Of a DNA stretch of 64,000 nt, positions 24,431 to 36,240 are shown one piece after another. How positions within the stretch are numbered: position 1 is the stretch's first letter; each line of letters starts with the position of its first letter. Both the position numbers and the translations under genes were made by a program. Source of the DNA: Gnetum montanum (taxonomy: Eukaryota; Streptophyta; Gnetopsida; Gnetales; Gnetaceae). Location of the stretch: contig MNCI01009558.1 in the NCBI GenBank assembly GCA_015680685.1, positions 38,908 through 102,907 on the forward strand. The letters run 5' to 3'. Below the pieces are notes generated by a model. That model ran no database searches. It saw nothing but the letters and a program-made list of their open reading frames with translations, and was not told the DNA's origin.

Positions 24431-25330
24431 TGATGAGTAGCAAGTAGATCCTATGCCCAACCATATGAATCACTAAGAATTTATGCATGATCCAATTGAA
24501 TTCCATGGACTTATAGCCTTCTAACCACATTGGTCTCTAGCAAGTAAAACTAACCATTGCAATAATTATCTTCCCAATTACACTTGTGAAATGCAAAGGT
24601 ATGGTTAAGTGCAACTAAGGTATATGATTTTTATCATTTTTAAATTTTATACTTTAAGTCAACTAAGGGTAAAGGATAATGTATAAAATAAAATAATTAA
24701 ATTTTTAATTGAATCTAACTAGCTACACCTAGCTAATCCTAACATAAGCATTCATTTCCACTTACTATACACATCATGAACATGTTTAACTTTACTAGGT
24801 TACCAAATGTTAAGTGTTACTAGGATCACCAAGTGCTAAGCTATGGTTGAAGTGGTTGTATTTATGTGCTTAATTAATTACTATTTAATGTAGCTTAATT
24901 TAGCTTAATTACTTAAAGCATTAAAGGAAATTATGTAAGACATTAAATGCATAAATAAACAATTAATCTATTTGAAGGTGCTATAAGGTTTATAAGAAAG
25001 ATTATCTTTATTACCACACACATTGTCATGCTTAGGTATAATAGTGTTCAAATAAAGATCTATATGATCTTTAACTCCTACTACAGGGACTTAGAAAAAT
25101 ATTCTAACTTTCAAGCAAGGAAACTACAAGAGCTTCACTACAACTATGACTAAAGATGTCCTAAACATGGTGGGTGAGTGTGTATTTATAGATAAACATA
25201 GACACTATGTCAATGAGGCCACATCAATGTATCAAATTGCACATCGACATGATCATGTCAATGGGGTCGCATCGACAAGGTTGTGTCAATGAGGCCTCAT
25301 TAAGGAAACCTAAGAAAAAAAAACTCATCA
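24431..25330 (-). repeat. 3' LTR of copy B
   Basis: 900 bp. On the minus strand it begins TGATGAGTTT and ends CTCATCA. U3 carries clustered half-sites: CATCGACA and TGTCAATG arms 6 bp apart at 25242-25263 and again at 25271-25292. TATAAATA lies at 25184-25190. Confidence 0.92.
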
Positions 25331-28300
25331 TACCTCCACAACTAAATGAAAATGCATCCTCAAGTGAACAAAAGAAGGAACAATTTTCTTACAAAATTTT
25401 GGGAAGGTATGGGATTATTGACTAACTATTGACATTCAAAAACACAAACACAAATAAACACTAAGTGCCTAAGTGGACAAATTTACAATCATTGCAAAAT
25501 TTTAGTTTATAGGATAACAAAATTAGACACTAAGAAAAAAATGACAAATATAATTCCTTTGATAATGTGACGATAAGGAAGAAGTTCAAATGGTCCCAAG
25601 AAGTGGAGGTTCATGAGGCTCTAAAGGAGCTTCTCTTGCTTTAGGCAAACATGATGGTTAATGCAGTTGTGGTTGTCCTATGGTAGCTGCAACTTTTGGT
25701 AGAGGATGGAAGTCATTCAATAGTGCCTTCATCATCTCTTCCTTACTCCTGGGATCATTCACAATCCACATCACATCACAAATGTGGGCTGAAGTGGGAA
25801 CACTCCAAGGATAAGGCATTGCTGGAAACAACTCCTTCACATTGATAAACCAAGTAGTGAAAAGTTTATGTTTAACATCAAATATCTTTACTGCATTCTA
25901 TAGCTTCTAGTAGTCACTCATTCTCTTGGTCAATTTCTTAGGTGTAGAATATTGATGGATGAAGTATGTTCTAACAACATCGAGTTCTACATTTGCCACC
26001 TCAAGCTTCTACATGGTGTCTTTGTGATTCTTGAACTTAGCTTCATACAACAAGTATGAATTGGCCACATGTTTCTCTAATTTAGAACATGGTCATTCAA
26101 TAGTCAAGATCATTATATTTGCATATCAGAAATTAGCAAGCTCCATGTACTCCATCATCTTCTTGATCTACAACTTCTTCATGTAAATCTCCACCTTGTT
26201 GCAGTCATTGAGCCCATTAAAGAGAGGCTACTAGACATCACCTCTTTCCTTGAGTTGTTGGAGGTCCATATTAATTTTTACCTTCATCATCTAAATATGT
26301 TTTTCATTGATTTCTTTTTGTAGACCAAGCTATTTTTTGTAGTTATTTTTGACTCTCAAACTTGAAAGCCTCATTTTTCTAGGTGGCCACCTCTATTATA
26401 GATTTTTGGCAAAGAGCTCAAACTTCCTCCATGGAGAGATTTCTATTTTTGGCTACCAGTAGCCTTAGTTCATTATTCACTCTAGTTAGCTACTCTTGCT
26501 GTTGATGGATGAAATTTTGCATTTGCTACTTTTTCACATCAACATTTCATAAACAATGATTTTCCCTAGTCAAAGTTATATTCTTCTAGTGAGTCTTATT
26601 CAAGGCCTTTTGGATATTATGCATGGTGGCATTGGCTAAGAACTAATCAAAGATCACCATCTTCTTTGTGTCCTCAATTTTTGTGAGCTTATCTTGAAGC
26701 TATTTGAAAGGTTTACCATGTGTTAATGTAGGGTTGAGAAATGTAGGATCAATAAGGTGGGCTCTTAGTTCAGCAAACTTTGTAGCTAAGCATTGGTTTT
26801 AAGCTTGGGCTATTTCAAGTTTTCCCTTCATGATAATGCATTTTCCCATTGCTTGTAATAGCTATGACTAGGTTGCATTGATTATATCTAGAAGGTCAAA
26901 CACATCCAAAATCCATTACCTAGTTTCCACTAGTTAGTCCAGCAACTTATGTAAGGCTATGCTCAATTTGCAACTAACTATTCTTGCAAATGTCTACACA
27001 TCTCTGAGTATAAAAATTTATAGTATAGATTTCACAAGTGCATTCAATGTCTTAGCAATTCTATTAGTAAGCATATCTGTTGCTATCTCCTACCCATGGT
27101 GTTGCATCACCAAGACAATTACCTCATTTCCCTCGTCCAAGCACATCGAGAAAGTGGTAGCATTCCTAGAGATTTCTAGGGATTGCTACTATTTTGAGAG
27201 AGGTAATATTACCTCTTAGGAATTAGGATTTGATCTCATTAATAACTATGTTCTCTGGAATAAGAAAATTGGCCCAACTTCATCCATATGGCTAATGGTT
27301 TGAGCCACTTCACTGAGGTGGCTTATCACTGGATGATACATAGATGGATCACCACCAGTAATTCCAGCTCATAGCTCTTGCTCATACATGAGCTACTCTT
27401 AGATCTTATGCATTTGTTCAAGGGCAGTGAAAGACTCTAGCATTGTTTGATGAGTGGGTAGTGAAGGTGGTGGTTCTTTCTCTTCTTCCTTGGTTGGGGT
27501 AGGGGTCTTGTCTTTTATCATTTCTGCCCAAGAGGTAGAAGGAGCATGCCTAATTATATTGTTAGCATAGAAAACTATTTCTGCCCTTTTATATAATTTT
27601 TTGATGAGGCAAGGAAAGGGCAAGGCCTTCCTTCCATGTTTGTTTTTCTTAAATTTCTTCTCTGTCTCTATATAGATCAACTGTAGAAGGTTCATAGGGA
27701 ATTTTCTTCTCAAAGTAGCACATGCATGAGTGAAAAAGATAGTCACCTTACTGTGCCTTACCATCATATTGAGTTGATAGGCCACTATCTCTAAATATAT
27801 ATGCTCCACCAGGGTGAGTGCACCATACTCCTTGTGGTTTACTTTGTAACATCACTAGGTCCATTTCTTCTTTGCCTCTGGGTCTGCTTGTGTGGAGATC
27901 TTTGCAAAATTTTTTCCAATATCAAGTAACCCAAGGGCTTGCACAATAGCCTTCACTGAGTAGGACTAAATCTTCATAGTGGCTCCTACCCACATATTTT
28001 TCTAGAAGAGATATATCTCTCCCATGTACCATTTTTCACTTGATGTGATGATTTGCCACATGGGAGAGTTTTGCAACTATATCTTGACTTCTACTAGAGC
28101 ATGTTTTAATACTTCAATTCTTAGAGAATTAAATGTTGGATGTCATGAGGCTTGATCTAATCAAGGTAGAATTGAGTCAATGTGAGCTCAAGTCTTGGCA
28201 CCAATCTTGACACCTTATCTTGATGGGATTATTCAATTACGGTTACTTCCTTTGGAATCTATTGGACAGATTCCACTTTGAGCTCCTCCTTAAGAGTTCT

Positions 28301-28440
28301 TGTTGCATGAGTTTATATTGCCTATTTTTGAGCTTGTTTCTAGCTCTAAGTCATTTGTCCCTTGGTTTGGATGGTCCTCCTTCTTATGGTTGTTTCGGTC
28401 TAGGTGCACAACATGATCAAGGATCAACACTTATTATGTA
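25328..28440 (-). pseudogene. Decayed ORF3 of copy B
   Basis: Counterpart of ORF3 in copies 1 and D. The N-terminal start region near 28400 (EGGPSKPRDK) resembles copy 1 near 8705 and copy D near 52160. The best open part, at 27399-27809, includes RKFPMNLLQLIYIETEK and KALPFPCLIKKLYKRAEI, the most recognisable piece of a 'putative plant transposon protein' domain. It is followed by a Pro/Glu-rich linker (TPTPTKEEEKEPPPS). Further downstream (27300 to about 25650) the frames are Lys/Glu/Leu-rich and in several registers. The tail FHLVVEV reads through the PPT into the LTR, where TGA at 25330-25328 is the stop. Not functional; role unknown. Confidence 0.7.
25331..25348 (-). other. Polypurine tract of copy B
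   Basis: On the minus strand CATTTAGTTGTGGAGGTA directly precedes the LTR; compare GTGGGGGTA in copy D. Confidence 0.75.
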
Positions 28441-28843
28441 ACTTTAAAATATTTTGAATACCTTATCTCTTGGAATAGTTACACTTGGCTAAGCTGTGAT
28501 CATGGCTGGCTTGATTAATTTAATATTATTTTATTATTATATAATTAAATAGATTACATGACTATGCTGGAAGGGTTTAACTTTCATAGGTTGATGATTT
28601 ATTATTTTATTCATTAAACCAATAGGAGAGTCAGAAAAATTCTAAAAACTTTTATGTCAAAAAACTAGGGTTTGTGGTCCCCATGACGTAAAGCATATCT
28701 TTGGAAGGTACAAGATTAAGGAATGGAGTGAATTGGGCAAACAACTTAAATGGTATGGGCTTTGGAAGGTTTTGAGCTCTAAAAATTGCAAAAACTCCGT
28801 TTATTTTTGAAGAAAATGGAAAAAAATTCCTAAGTGGTGGATG

Positions 28844-28888
28844 CTTTATATAGAATTTTTCTAATGCATCAATTGGGCCTAGTCAATG
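28844..28888 (-). promoter_or_regulatory. Putative internal promoter of copy B (palindrome + TATA)
   Basis: On the minus strand a 22-bp imperfect palindrome (28888-28867, arms CATTGACT and AATTGATG around AGGCCC) is followed after 14 bases by TATATAAAG (28852-28844). Every mismatch between its two arms is a transition. ORF3 homology starts about 400 bp downstream. Palindrome-to-TATA spacing is the same as in copies 1 and D. Confidence 0.5.
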
Positions 28889-30028
28889 TGACTATTAATC
28901 ACCATTGACTATGTCAAAACTCAAAAAATACAAGGAGTTTTTAAGTGAAATTGGCATCAAATAAAAGCCCAAGAAGCAAAAAACACAATGAGATACATGA
29001 AAAGGGCTTTAGATTTCATAAAAGATGAAGAATGATTAGAAAAATGCCTTAAGGAGCACATATTTGGATGCAATTGATGGGGAATGCAAAAGACTTTATT
29101 GCAGAAATGTCTAAGGATAAGGAACTTAACTATTCCAACAAAGAGATATGCATGTGGGTCCTCCCCATAGTAGGCTTATGCCATTTTTTGGCCTTGCATA
29201 ACCTCAACTAAAAAGTTTGCAGGTTCCACAGTTGATTAATGGTTATGAAAAGTTAAGGACCAAATCTAAATAATCCATCTAATAATTTCAACACATCAAA
29301 CTAAGACATTGAACAAAAACATGGAAAGTAGTTGTGAGGTGAGTTATGGGAAGCATTGATGAATGAGATAGGAAGTGGAATGGATTTTCCAATTTTAGTC
29401 ACATGAAGTCCCTTATAAATTTTATGGTTAAATAACCTGATAAAGTCCATCCTTAGTCTAGATCAAAACTAACCACTTTTAGTGACTTTGCATTGCCACT
29501 CTAGAATCAGTTCATCCCCTCGAGATACAAGAATGCTCCCATAGATAACCATCATTTCTTATTTGATAAGAAAAGAGACACAACAAGTGAGAAAGGACCT
29601 TAGTTAGAGGGGACCTTTAAGCATGGGTAACATGTATTTTTGGTTCCATAACTAGTGTATGTAGCTTGCTATTTTGTCTAAGGGATGTGCTTTGAACTAC
29701 CATCATTTTTTATTGAATTTCATATTTTTATGAATTTTTGGATGGGAACTACACCATGCAAAGTCTTATTCAACTTCCTCTTATTTCTTGACATAGAATG
29801 GTAAGAAATTCATGAAAGCACATGTGCACTGAAGCAAGTATAGAAACATAGAGTATTAAATCCTTTGGAAGTCACATCCTCTTCAAACATTTGAATCTTT
29901 CCAATGTTTGGAAACTACCAAGATCACAAATTTTAAAGTTTTATTAATTAAAAAGGAACCTCATACTTCCAAAACTAGGAAGACCATAGATTTGATGGAT
30001 GGATGAGTGATGTTGACTCAGTGACTAT
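28889..30028 (-). other. Post-integrase spacer of copy B (second half)
   Basis: Non-coding; aligns with 7020-8200 of copy 1, for example the segment on which both read TTTTGGAAGTATGAGGT-like sequence. It includes the left target duplication of copy C (ACTAT, 30024-30028). Confidence 0.65.
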
Positions 30029-30911
30029 TGATGAGAATCAAGGTATCCTTGTGCCCAACCATATGAATTACTAAGGTGTTCACATGCAATCTGGTCAAAT
30101 TCTATGGACCTAAAGTTCTCCAGTGCACTAATTCCTCTAGGAAGTAAAATGGGTGTTGAGAATGTTCATTATCTTCCCAACTACACTTGTAAAGCTTAAA
30201 GATATGGTTTAAGTATAATTGAGGTACATGATTTTTATCATTTTATGTGTTATAAATTTAATCACCTATGAGAAGAATGGAAAAATAGAGGAATTTAATG
30301 TCTAATTAGCCTACTACCTAGCTAGCTTAACAAAAGTACTTGTTCCACTTTCCTAGACACATACTAAACACATATAGCCCTATTGGGTTGCCAAACGTTA
30401 AGCATTTTTGGATCACCAAGTGCTAGATGTATGCTTAAAGTAGTCATGCCTGTGTTCACTAACAACTAGAAATTAACTGTCTAATTTGAGTGCATTAAAT
30501 TAAGGTACATGAAAGTAAGTGCAAGAATATTAAATGCATTAAAGAAACATTAATCTATTCTTAGTACTACAAGGATGATCAAAAGCATTTTTTTTATTCC
30601 CATCACATTGCTATGCTTAGGCACATCAATGTTCAAATAAAGTTTCGTATACACTTAGACTCCTACTATAGGCACTCAGAAAATATCCTAACTTTGGAAA
30701 AAACAAACTATAAGAGCTTCACTACACTATGCAAAAAGTGATAAAAACCTTGATGATAACTATGAGCCCAAGCACTATATTTATAGGCTGACATATACCT
30801 CGCGATATTGGATATTCGACATCATGTCTTGGGCTTTGACATCGAGTATTCGATGTCGAGGCTCTCATATTAGATATCTAATATTAGAGCAAGTTAAAAC
30901 ATGATTCATCA
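30029..30911 (-). repeat. 3' LTR of copy C
   Basis: 883 bp. U3 carries a perfect 18-bp palindrome at 30867-30884 (ATATTAGATATCTAATAT). It also has an inverted repeat at 30838-30857 (GACATCGA, GTAT, TCGATGTC). A TATAAATATA box lies downstream on the minus strand near 30775. Confidence 0.92.
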
Positions 30912-31030
30912 TACCCCCATAACTAAATAAAAACTCTTCCTCAAGTGAAGAAGAGGAGGAATAAGTTTCTTAAAAAATATTAGGTAGGTATTAGATTATT
31001 GACTAACATACAAACTTGACTCAGATGGAA
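30909..31030 (-). pseudogene. ORF3 C-terminal tail retained in copy C
   Basis: The minus frame ending at the LTR reads FYLVMGV and stops at TGA (30911-30909), the first bases of the LTR. The upstream part (VSQ, stop, SNTYLIFF) matches the same tail in copies 1 and B (VSQ, stop, SHMFQNF and SHTFPKF). The rest of ORF3 is absent, so this is a remnant only. The shared stop after SQ suggests one inherited mutation or a shifted frame in a common ancestor. The PPT lies inside this tail as AGTTATGGGGGTA. Confidence 0.65.
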
Positions 31031-32870
31031 TAGACAAATGCTAAGTGCTCAAGTCTATGAATATATAATCTTTTTACAAAATTAGGTATTCATGACAAGA
31101 GAAGGGAACAATATAGATAAACTAACATCCAACTCCTCTTGGTAGTTGAAGAGCAAGGGAGAAGATCCAATGATCATAAATGGTCCTCATCATGTGATGC
31201 TGCTGCATCATCCTTGGTGAAGATAGTCCCACTTTCATTCCATGCTTTCCACTGAAATCATAACAAAGATTATGGATTAGTATGTAATGTGTAACATAGA
31301 GCTTTATAGTACCTTGTCTCGTAGATGATTACCCTTGGCTAGGTTGTGATTGTGGTAGATTGATTCCTTTAGTAGTTTTAGCATGAAGATTGACAAATAG
31401 GGTAAAATGATGAGTGGTCCATTAAATTTGAAAAATTTCAAATAGGATGAGATGCTTGAAGAGGGTGTAAGAATTCATAGCAATAAATTTCACTAAAAAA
31501 ATGTTGTAAAGATGTGCACAATTGGATGTCATTGATGATGGACACAAAAGAATTTGATTATGAGTATGTCTAAGGATAAAGAACTTAACTAACCCAACCA
31601 AAAGAGAAGCAAGTGGAGGCATAGATCTTTTATTGCCCTTGCATGACTTCAACCCAAAGAGTCTGTGGGCTTTGTGGATGATCAATGGTTATAGAAGATT
31701 AAGTACAAAATCCCAGAAGAAACTACCTAAAAATTTCAACACTTTGAACTAGGATTAAACAAGAACATGAAATCAAAAGTGAGGTGAAACATGGAAAGCA
31801 TAGATGGATGAAAAATAGTGGAATGGAGTTTTTGATTAAGTTTACATTAAGTCCGTTATGAATTTTATGGTTAAATGACCTGATAAGATTCATTCTTAGT
31901 CCAGACCAAAATCAACCATGTTCACTAACATCGCATCATCATTCTAAGACTAGTCCACTAACTTGGGACACAAGAGTGCTCCCATAGAACAACGACCATT
32001 CCTTATTACAAAAGAAAAGAGAAGTAGGAAGTAAATAAGGGCCTTAGTTAGAGGTAACCTTTAGGCATGGATAACATGTCTTTCTAGCCCTATAACTAGT
32101 GCTTATTGCCTATTTATCTTGTCTAAGAGATGTGCTTTGAATGCCCATCATTTTTTTTTCATTTTTTTAAAAATTAGGAACCACACCATGCAAAGACTTA
32201 TTCAACTTCTTTTTATTGGTTGACACAAAATAGTAAGAAATCCATAAAAACACACCTGCACCCAAGTAAATAGAAAGGAACAAGGAATACTGAATCCCCT
32301 TAAAGTCACACCTTATTGAAACCTTTGACTCCTTTCCAAATCTAGAAACTACCAAAGTCACAAATTCATTAAAGTTTTATTAATGAAAAAGAGACTGCAC
32401 ATTTTCAGAATAAGGAAAATCATAGAGTTTGTGGATGGGTGAATGTTGTTGACTCATTGCCTATTGTATAAATAAGAAACCATGTCCTAATTATCCATAA
32501 CAAAATTCAAATCTAGAATGTAAACACCAATAATGAAATAACAAAATAGTACATACCACTATCAAGTAACAAATTACCACTATGCTTGGCACTTATTGAT
32601 AATAGTTAGAAAATCATGCCAAAATAAAAAAAATATAAAAGAAAGTGTAAAATATTTAAGAAATAGCAAACATACTAAGAATGGTGTAAAGAAAAAATTA
32701 GAAAAGATTAATAACATGAAAACAAGAGGATGTAAAATAAAGCATGTGTAAAATACAATGTTGTAAAACAAAAAATAAAAAATGTGTAAAACAAGAAGAT
32801 GAAAAATTGAAGGGCTACTTATATTATTATCATGTGTAGTCATCTCCCCCATGACTAAGTTGAAAGGGGA
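31031..32870 (-). other. Post-integrase spacer of copy C
   Basis: Aligns with the spacers of copies 1 and B (for example the AAAGACTTATTC and TGTGCTTTGAA blocks shared with 29640-29780). It contains a T-rich frame at 32580-32852 of 90 mostly hydrophobic residues starting MGEMTTHDNNIS, like 6681-6902 in copy 1. No other coding signal. Confidence 0.6.
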
Positions 32871-35800
32871 ACACCAAAAATATTAAGTGTGCTTGTCCAC
32901 TTGATGAGGAATTTATTGTATTAGCTGGCTTATGCTCATGGAAAGGTTTGACATGTTGCATGTTGACTAGTTGTTTCTTGTTTGGGATTTTAAGTTTATG
33001 GATCATCATGGCCTCAAAAGGAAAATTTTTGTAAATAATGTAAGGTTCTTTCCATAATGTTTGGAACTTAGTTCATTGAGGCACATGTGTGGGGTTCCAG
33101 CAGAGAACCATATCTCCTGGTTGAAGTTTGACTTTTCTGAAGGTCATGGCACATTTTGTTGAATGCCTTGTGTAACTCATTAGATGATAGGGGTACTAAT
33201 TGATTTTTTTCTAGCAAGTTGAGATTCATTAATCTTCTTTTTGTACTAAATTAAAGTCAAGGTCAAGGTCATAGGCTATTGATAGTGTATGGAGCTCAAA
33301 TTAAAGAGGAAGTATTGGTAATTTTTCATACACAAGATCATAGGGAGATTATCCTATAAGAAGTTTCCATGTTGAGTGGTAGGCCTAAAGGGTATCATTG
33401 AGTTTCATGCTCTTTTCTTTCCTATACTTGCTAATAGTTCTTATTAGAATCTTTGTGATTTCCCTATTAGTAACCTTAGCTTGATCATTGTCTTGGGGGT
33501 GGTAGGATGTTGTGAGTTTACGTTCAACCCCTAAGCATTACATGAGCTTCTGAAAAGTAGTGCCTGTAAAGTGAGTTCCATTATCAGAAATTAATGTATG
33601 TGGCACACTAAACCTATTTACAACATTTTGTTGTACAAATCGAGTAGTAGTGGAAGAGGAATAGTTAGTGATGGCTATTACTTTTGCCCATTTCATACAA
33701 TAGTCAACAATGACTATTATGTACACCTTTTCATTTGACATGGATGTGATGGGACCAATGAATCAATACCCTAGATGTTGAAGGGTTCTAGTGGTTGGAT
33801 CCATTGTTAAGGTTCTTTAATTCAAACAATCATTCCTCCATCTCATTGGCATCATTCATAAGAGTAGAAATATTGGTGAGAATCCCTAAATATTTTTGGC
33901 CAATAGTACCCTACCTTTACGATTTTAATGGCCATGTGTCTCCCAACATAGTGGCCCCCACAAGGACCTTCATGAGTGTCTTGAAAAACACATAGTTGAT
34001 CAGCATTAGGGACATACCATTGAACTAGGTTATTAGCACACATCTTATAGAGGTGTCCATTAATCTCCATGAAGAATTTCACTTAGTGAAGAAATTGTTG
34101 TTTCTTCCAATGGTCCACCTCTTGTGGCATCTCCTGAGTGAGAAGATAGGTGAGAATGCCATCATACCATTTAAGTTCATTGAGCAATTATTTAGTTCTA
34201 GCTTTGGCAAAGAGGAGTTCATTAGGAAACATATCAAATAATGGGTTCTCTTCCTCTTTGTTGTCCCATCATAATTAAGAGAAGTGGTCAGCAACCATAT
34301 TCTCAGTACCTTTTTGATCTATCATCATAAGATCAAATTCTTGTAAAATCTCTAGCCACTGTATGACATGAGGGCTCATCGTTGGCTTGTTCATCAGGAA
34401 GCAAATGCCACTATGCTTTGTGTGCACAAACACCTTGTGCCCAAGCACATAATACCTAAAATTCTCTAGAGTAAACACCACTGCCATTAATTCTTTTCTT
34501 ATGGTGGTGTAGTTCAGTTGTCGATAGTAGCTAGTATGTCTAGGAAATGATTGAGCATCTTTAACAATTTCTAGTTAATAGGTTATTCTTTCTATGATCC
34601 TTATTTTTTTAGGATCTACCTCAATTATTGCTTGTGAAATTTGATGCCCTAATACAATGCCTTCTTGGATCATTAGATGACTCTTTTGCCAGTTAAGCTT
34701 GAGATTTTTCTCAACACATCATTTTAGTACTTACTAAAATAGTCTAGGGCTTACTTAAATGTAGCTTCATAGGTGAAGAAGACATCCATGAAGACTTCCA
34801 CACCACTATCGATTTGCTGTTGAAAAATGCTTAAAACTAGGCATTAGAATGTAGCATGGGCATTGCATAGATAAAATGACATCTTGCAATATGCAAAAGT
34901 CCCCCAAGAACTCATGATTGTTGTCTTGGTTTAGTCCTCTAGTGCAATTTGAATTTGGTTAGAGCCACTAGAACCATCTAGAAAGCTATAGTAGTAATGC
35001 CTAGATATTATGTCTAATACCTAATCAACAAATGAAAATGAGAAATGGTTCTTGAATGTTTTCATATTTAGCAAACAAAAATTGATGTAGACCCACCACT
35101 TGTCTTCTTTCTTCAGCATAATCATGAGTGGACTAACCCACTCACTATCCATAATGGGATAAATGAACCTTGTCTATAGGAGTTGTTCAATTTCCTCTAT
35201 GATGATTTGCATTAGTTTGACATTCAATTTCCGTTGTGGTTGTCTCTTTGGCTTCATGGTTGGATCAGTGTAGATGTAATGCTGCATATCCTAGGATCAA
35301 TCTGTGTGAGTTTAGGATATGACCAAGCAAAAGTTTCTAACCATTTATCAACTACATAGCATATTTTTCTATTCTAGAGTAAGATTTGCATTGATTATGA
35401 CTAGATTTCCATTTTGTAAGAACACATATTCCATTCTGATCAATAGATTTTTTAGTTCAAGGAGATCTTGCTTAAAATTTTTAGGAATTTCTAACTCTTC
35501 CCAATAGGTATCATCTTTTGCTTCATCAAAGAGTTGGTGATGAACTTTAGTTTATTCATGCTTGTGACATATGTGCATGTTAGGCTCTTAGTTGATTCTA
35601 TGCAAAGTGTGCTATTTTTATAATCAGTAGTCAGCCACTGGGTGGACTTCTGTGTTATGGCTACTACGTATAAAAACCTTTGAACTTTTGCTTTTGGTGC
35701 ACATTGCTTGCATGCAAAGATTCATGCTCATTTCATTGCATAAAGTTTTTGCACATAATTGCACCATGTATCACTATACATTATGCATGGATCTTTCCAA

Positions 35801-36240
35801 ATGTATTTTCTTTAGATATTTCTAGGGAAAGATCTCTAATGCCCATTCTTGCATCAATGATGCTCAGCCATGTCCTTCCCATGATTTGGAAGTCCCTTTG
35901 TAGCTCTCCACCTTGATCACTAGGAAATTAGTAGAATAAAACCACCCACAGAAAATCATCATAATGTTTTCTACCAGTCCCAATGGAATAGTGATGGATT
36001 GGTTTACCAATTTTAATATGATTTTGCTCTTCTTTAAAGAAGGTAGGTTCCATGCAATATACATCTCATGAGAGATTAGGTTGACACTAGAACTTGAGTC
36101 AAGAAGAGATTTTCATGGTTCATTCCTAGCAATCTATAAATAAATAAAAGGGCTTCTAGGATCGGCTAATTTCTTGGAAAGGTTTCTAGCATAGTTCGAA
36201 TTAGATATGACATGAGTAAGCATCATAGTATGTATCCTAG
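32871..36240 (-). pseudogene. pol: Decayed pol of copy C
   Basis: Minus-strand order from high to low coordinate. Protease lies at about 36240-35830, with TNFLVIKVESYKGTSKSW at its C-terminal side. RT lies at about 35280-34560 and is heavily broken. RNase H (34560-34250) includes RYYVLGHKVFVHTKHSG and a MVADHF motif. The zinc-binding and core integrase region lies at about 34082-33540, with DTHEGPCGGHYVGRHMAIKI and then MSNEKVYIIVIVDYCMKWAK and NRFSVPHTLISDNGTHF. In the last motif the second catalytic Asp (SDN) is retained, unlike copy 1. A C-terminal integrase part continues to about 33100. Stops and frameshifts throughout; not functional. Domain order and neighbours match copies 1 and B. 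Confidence 0.88.
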
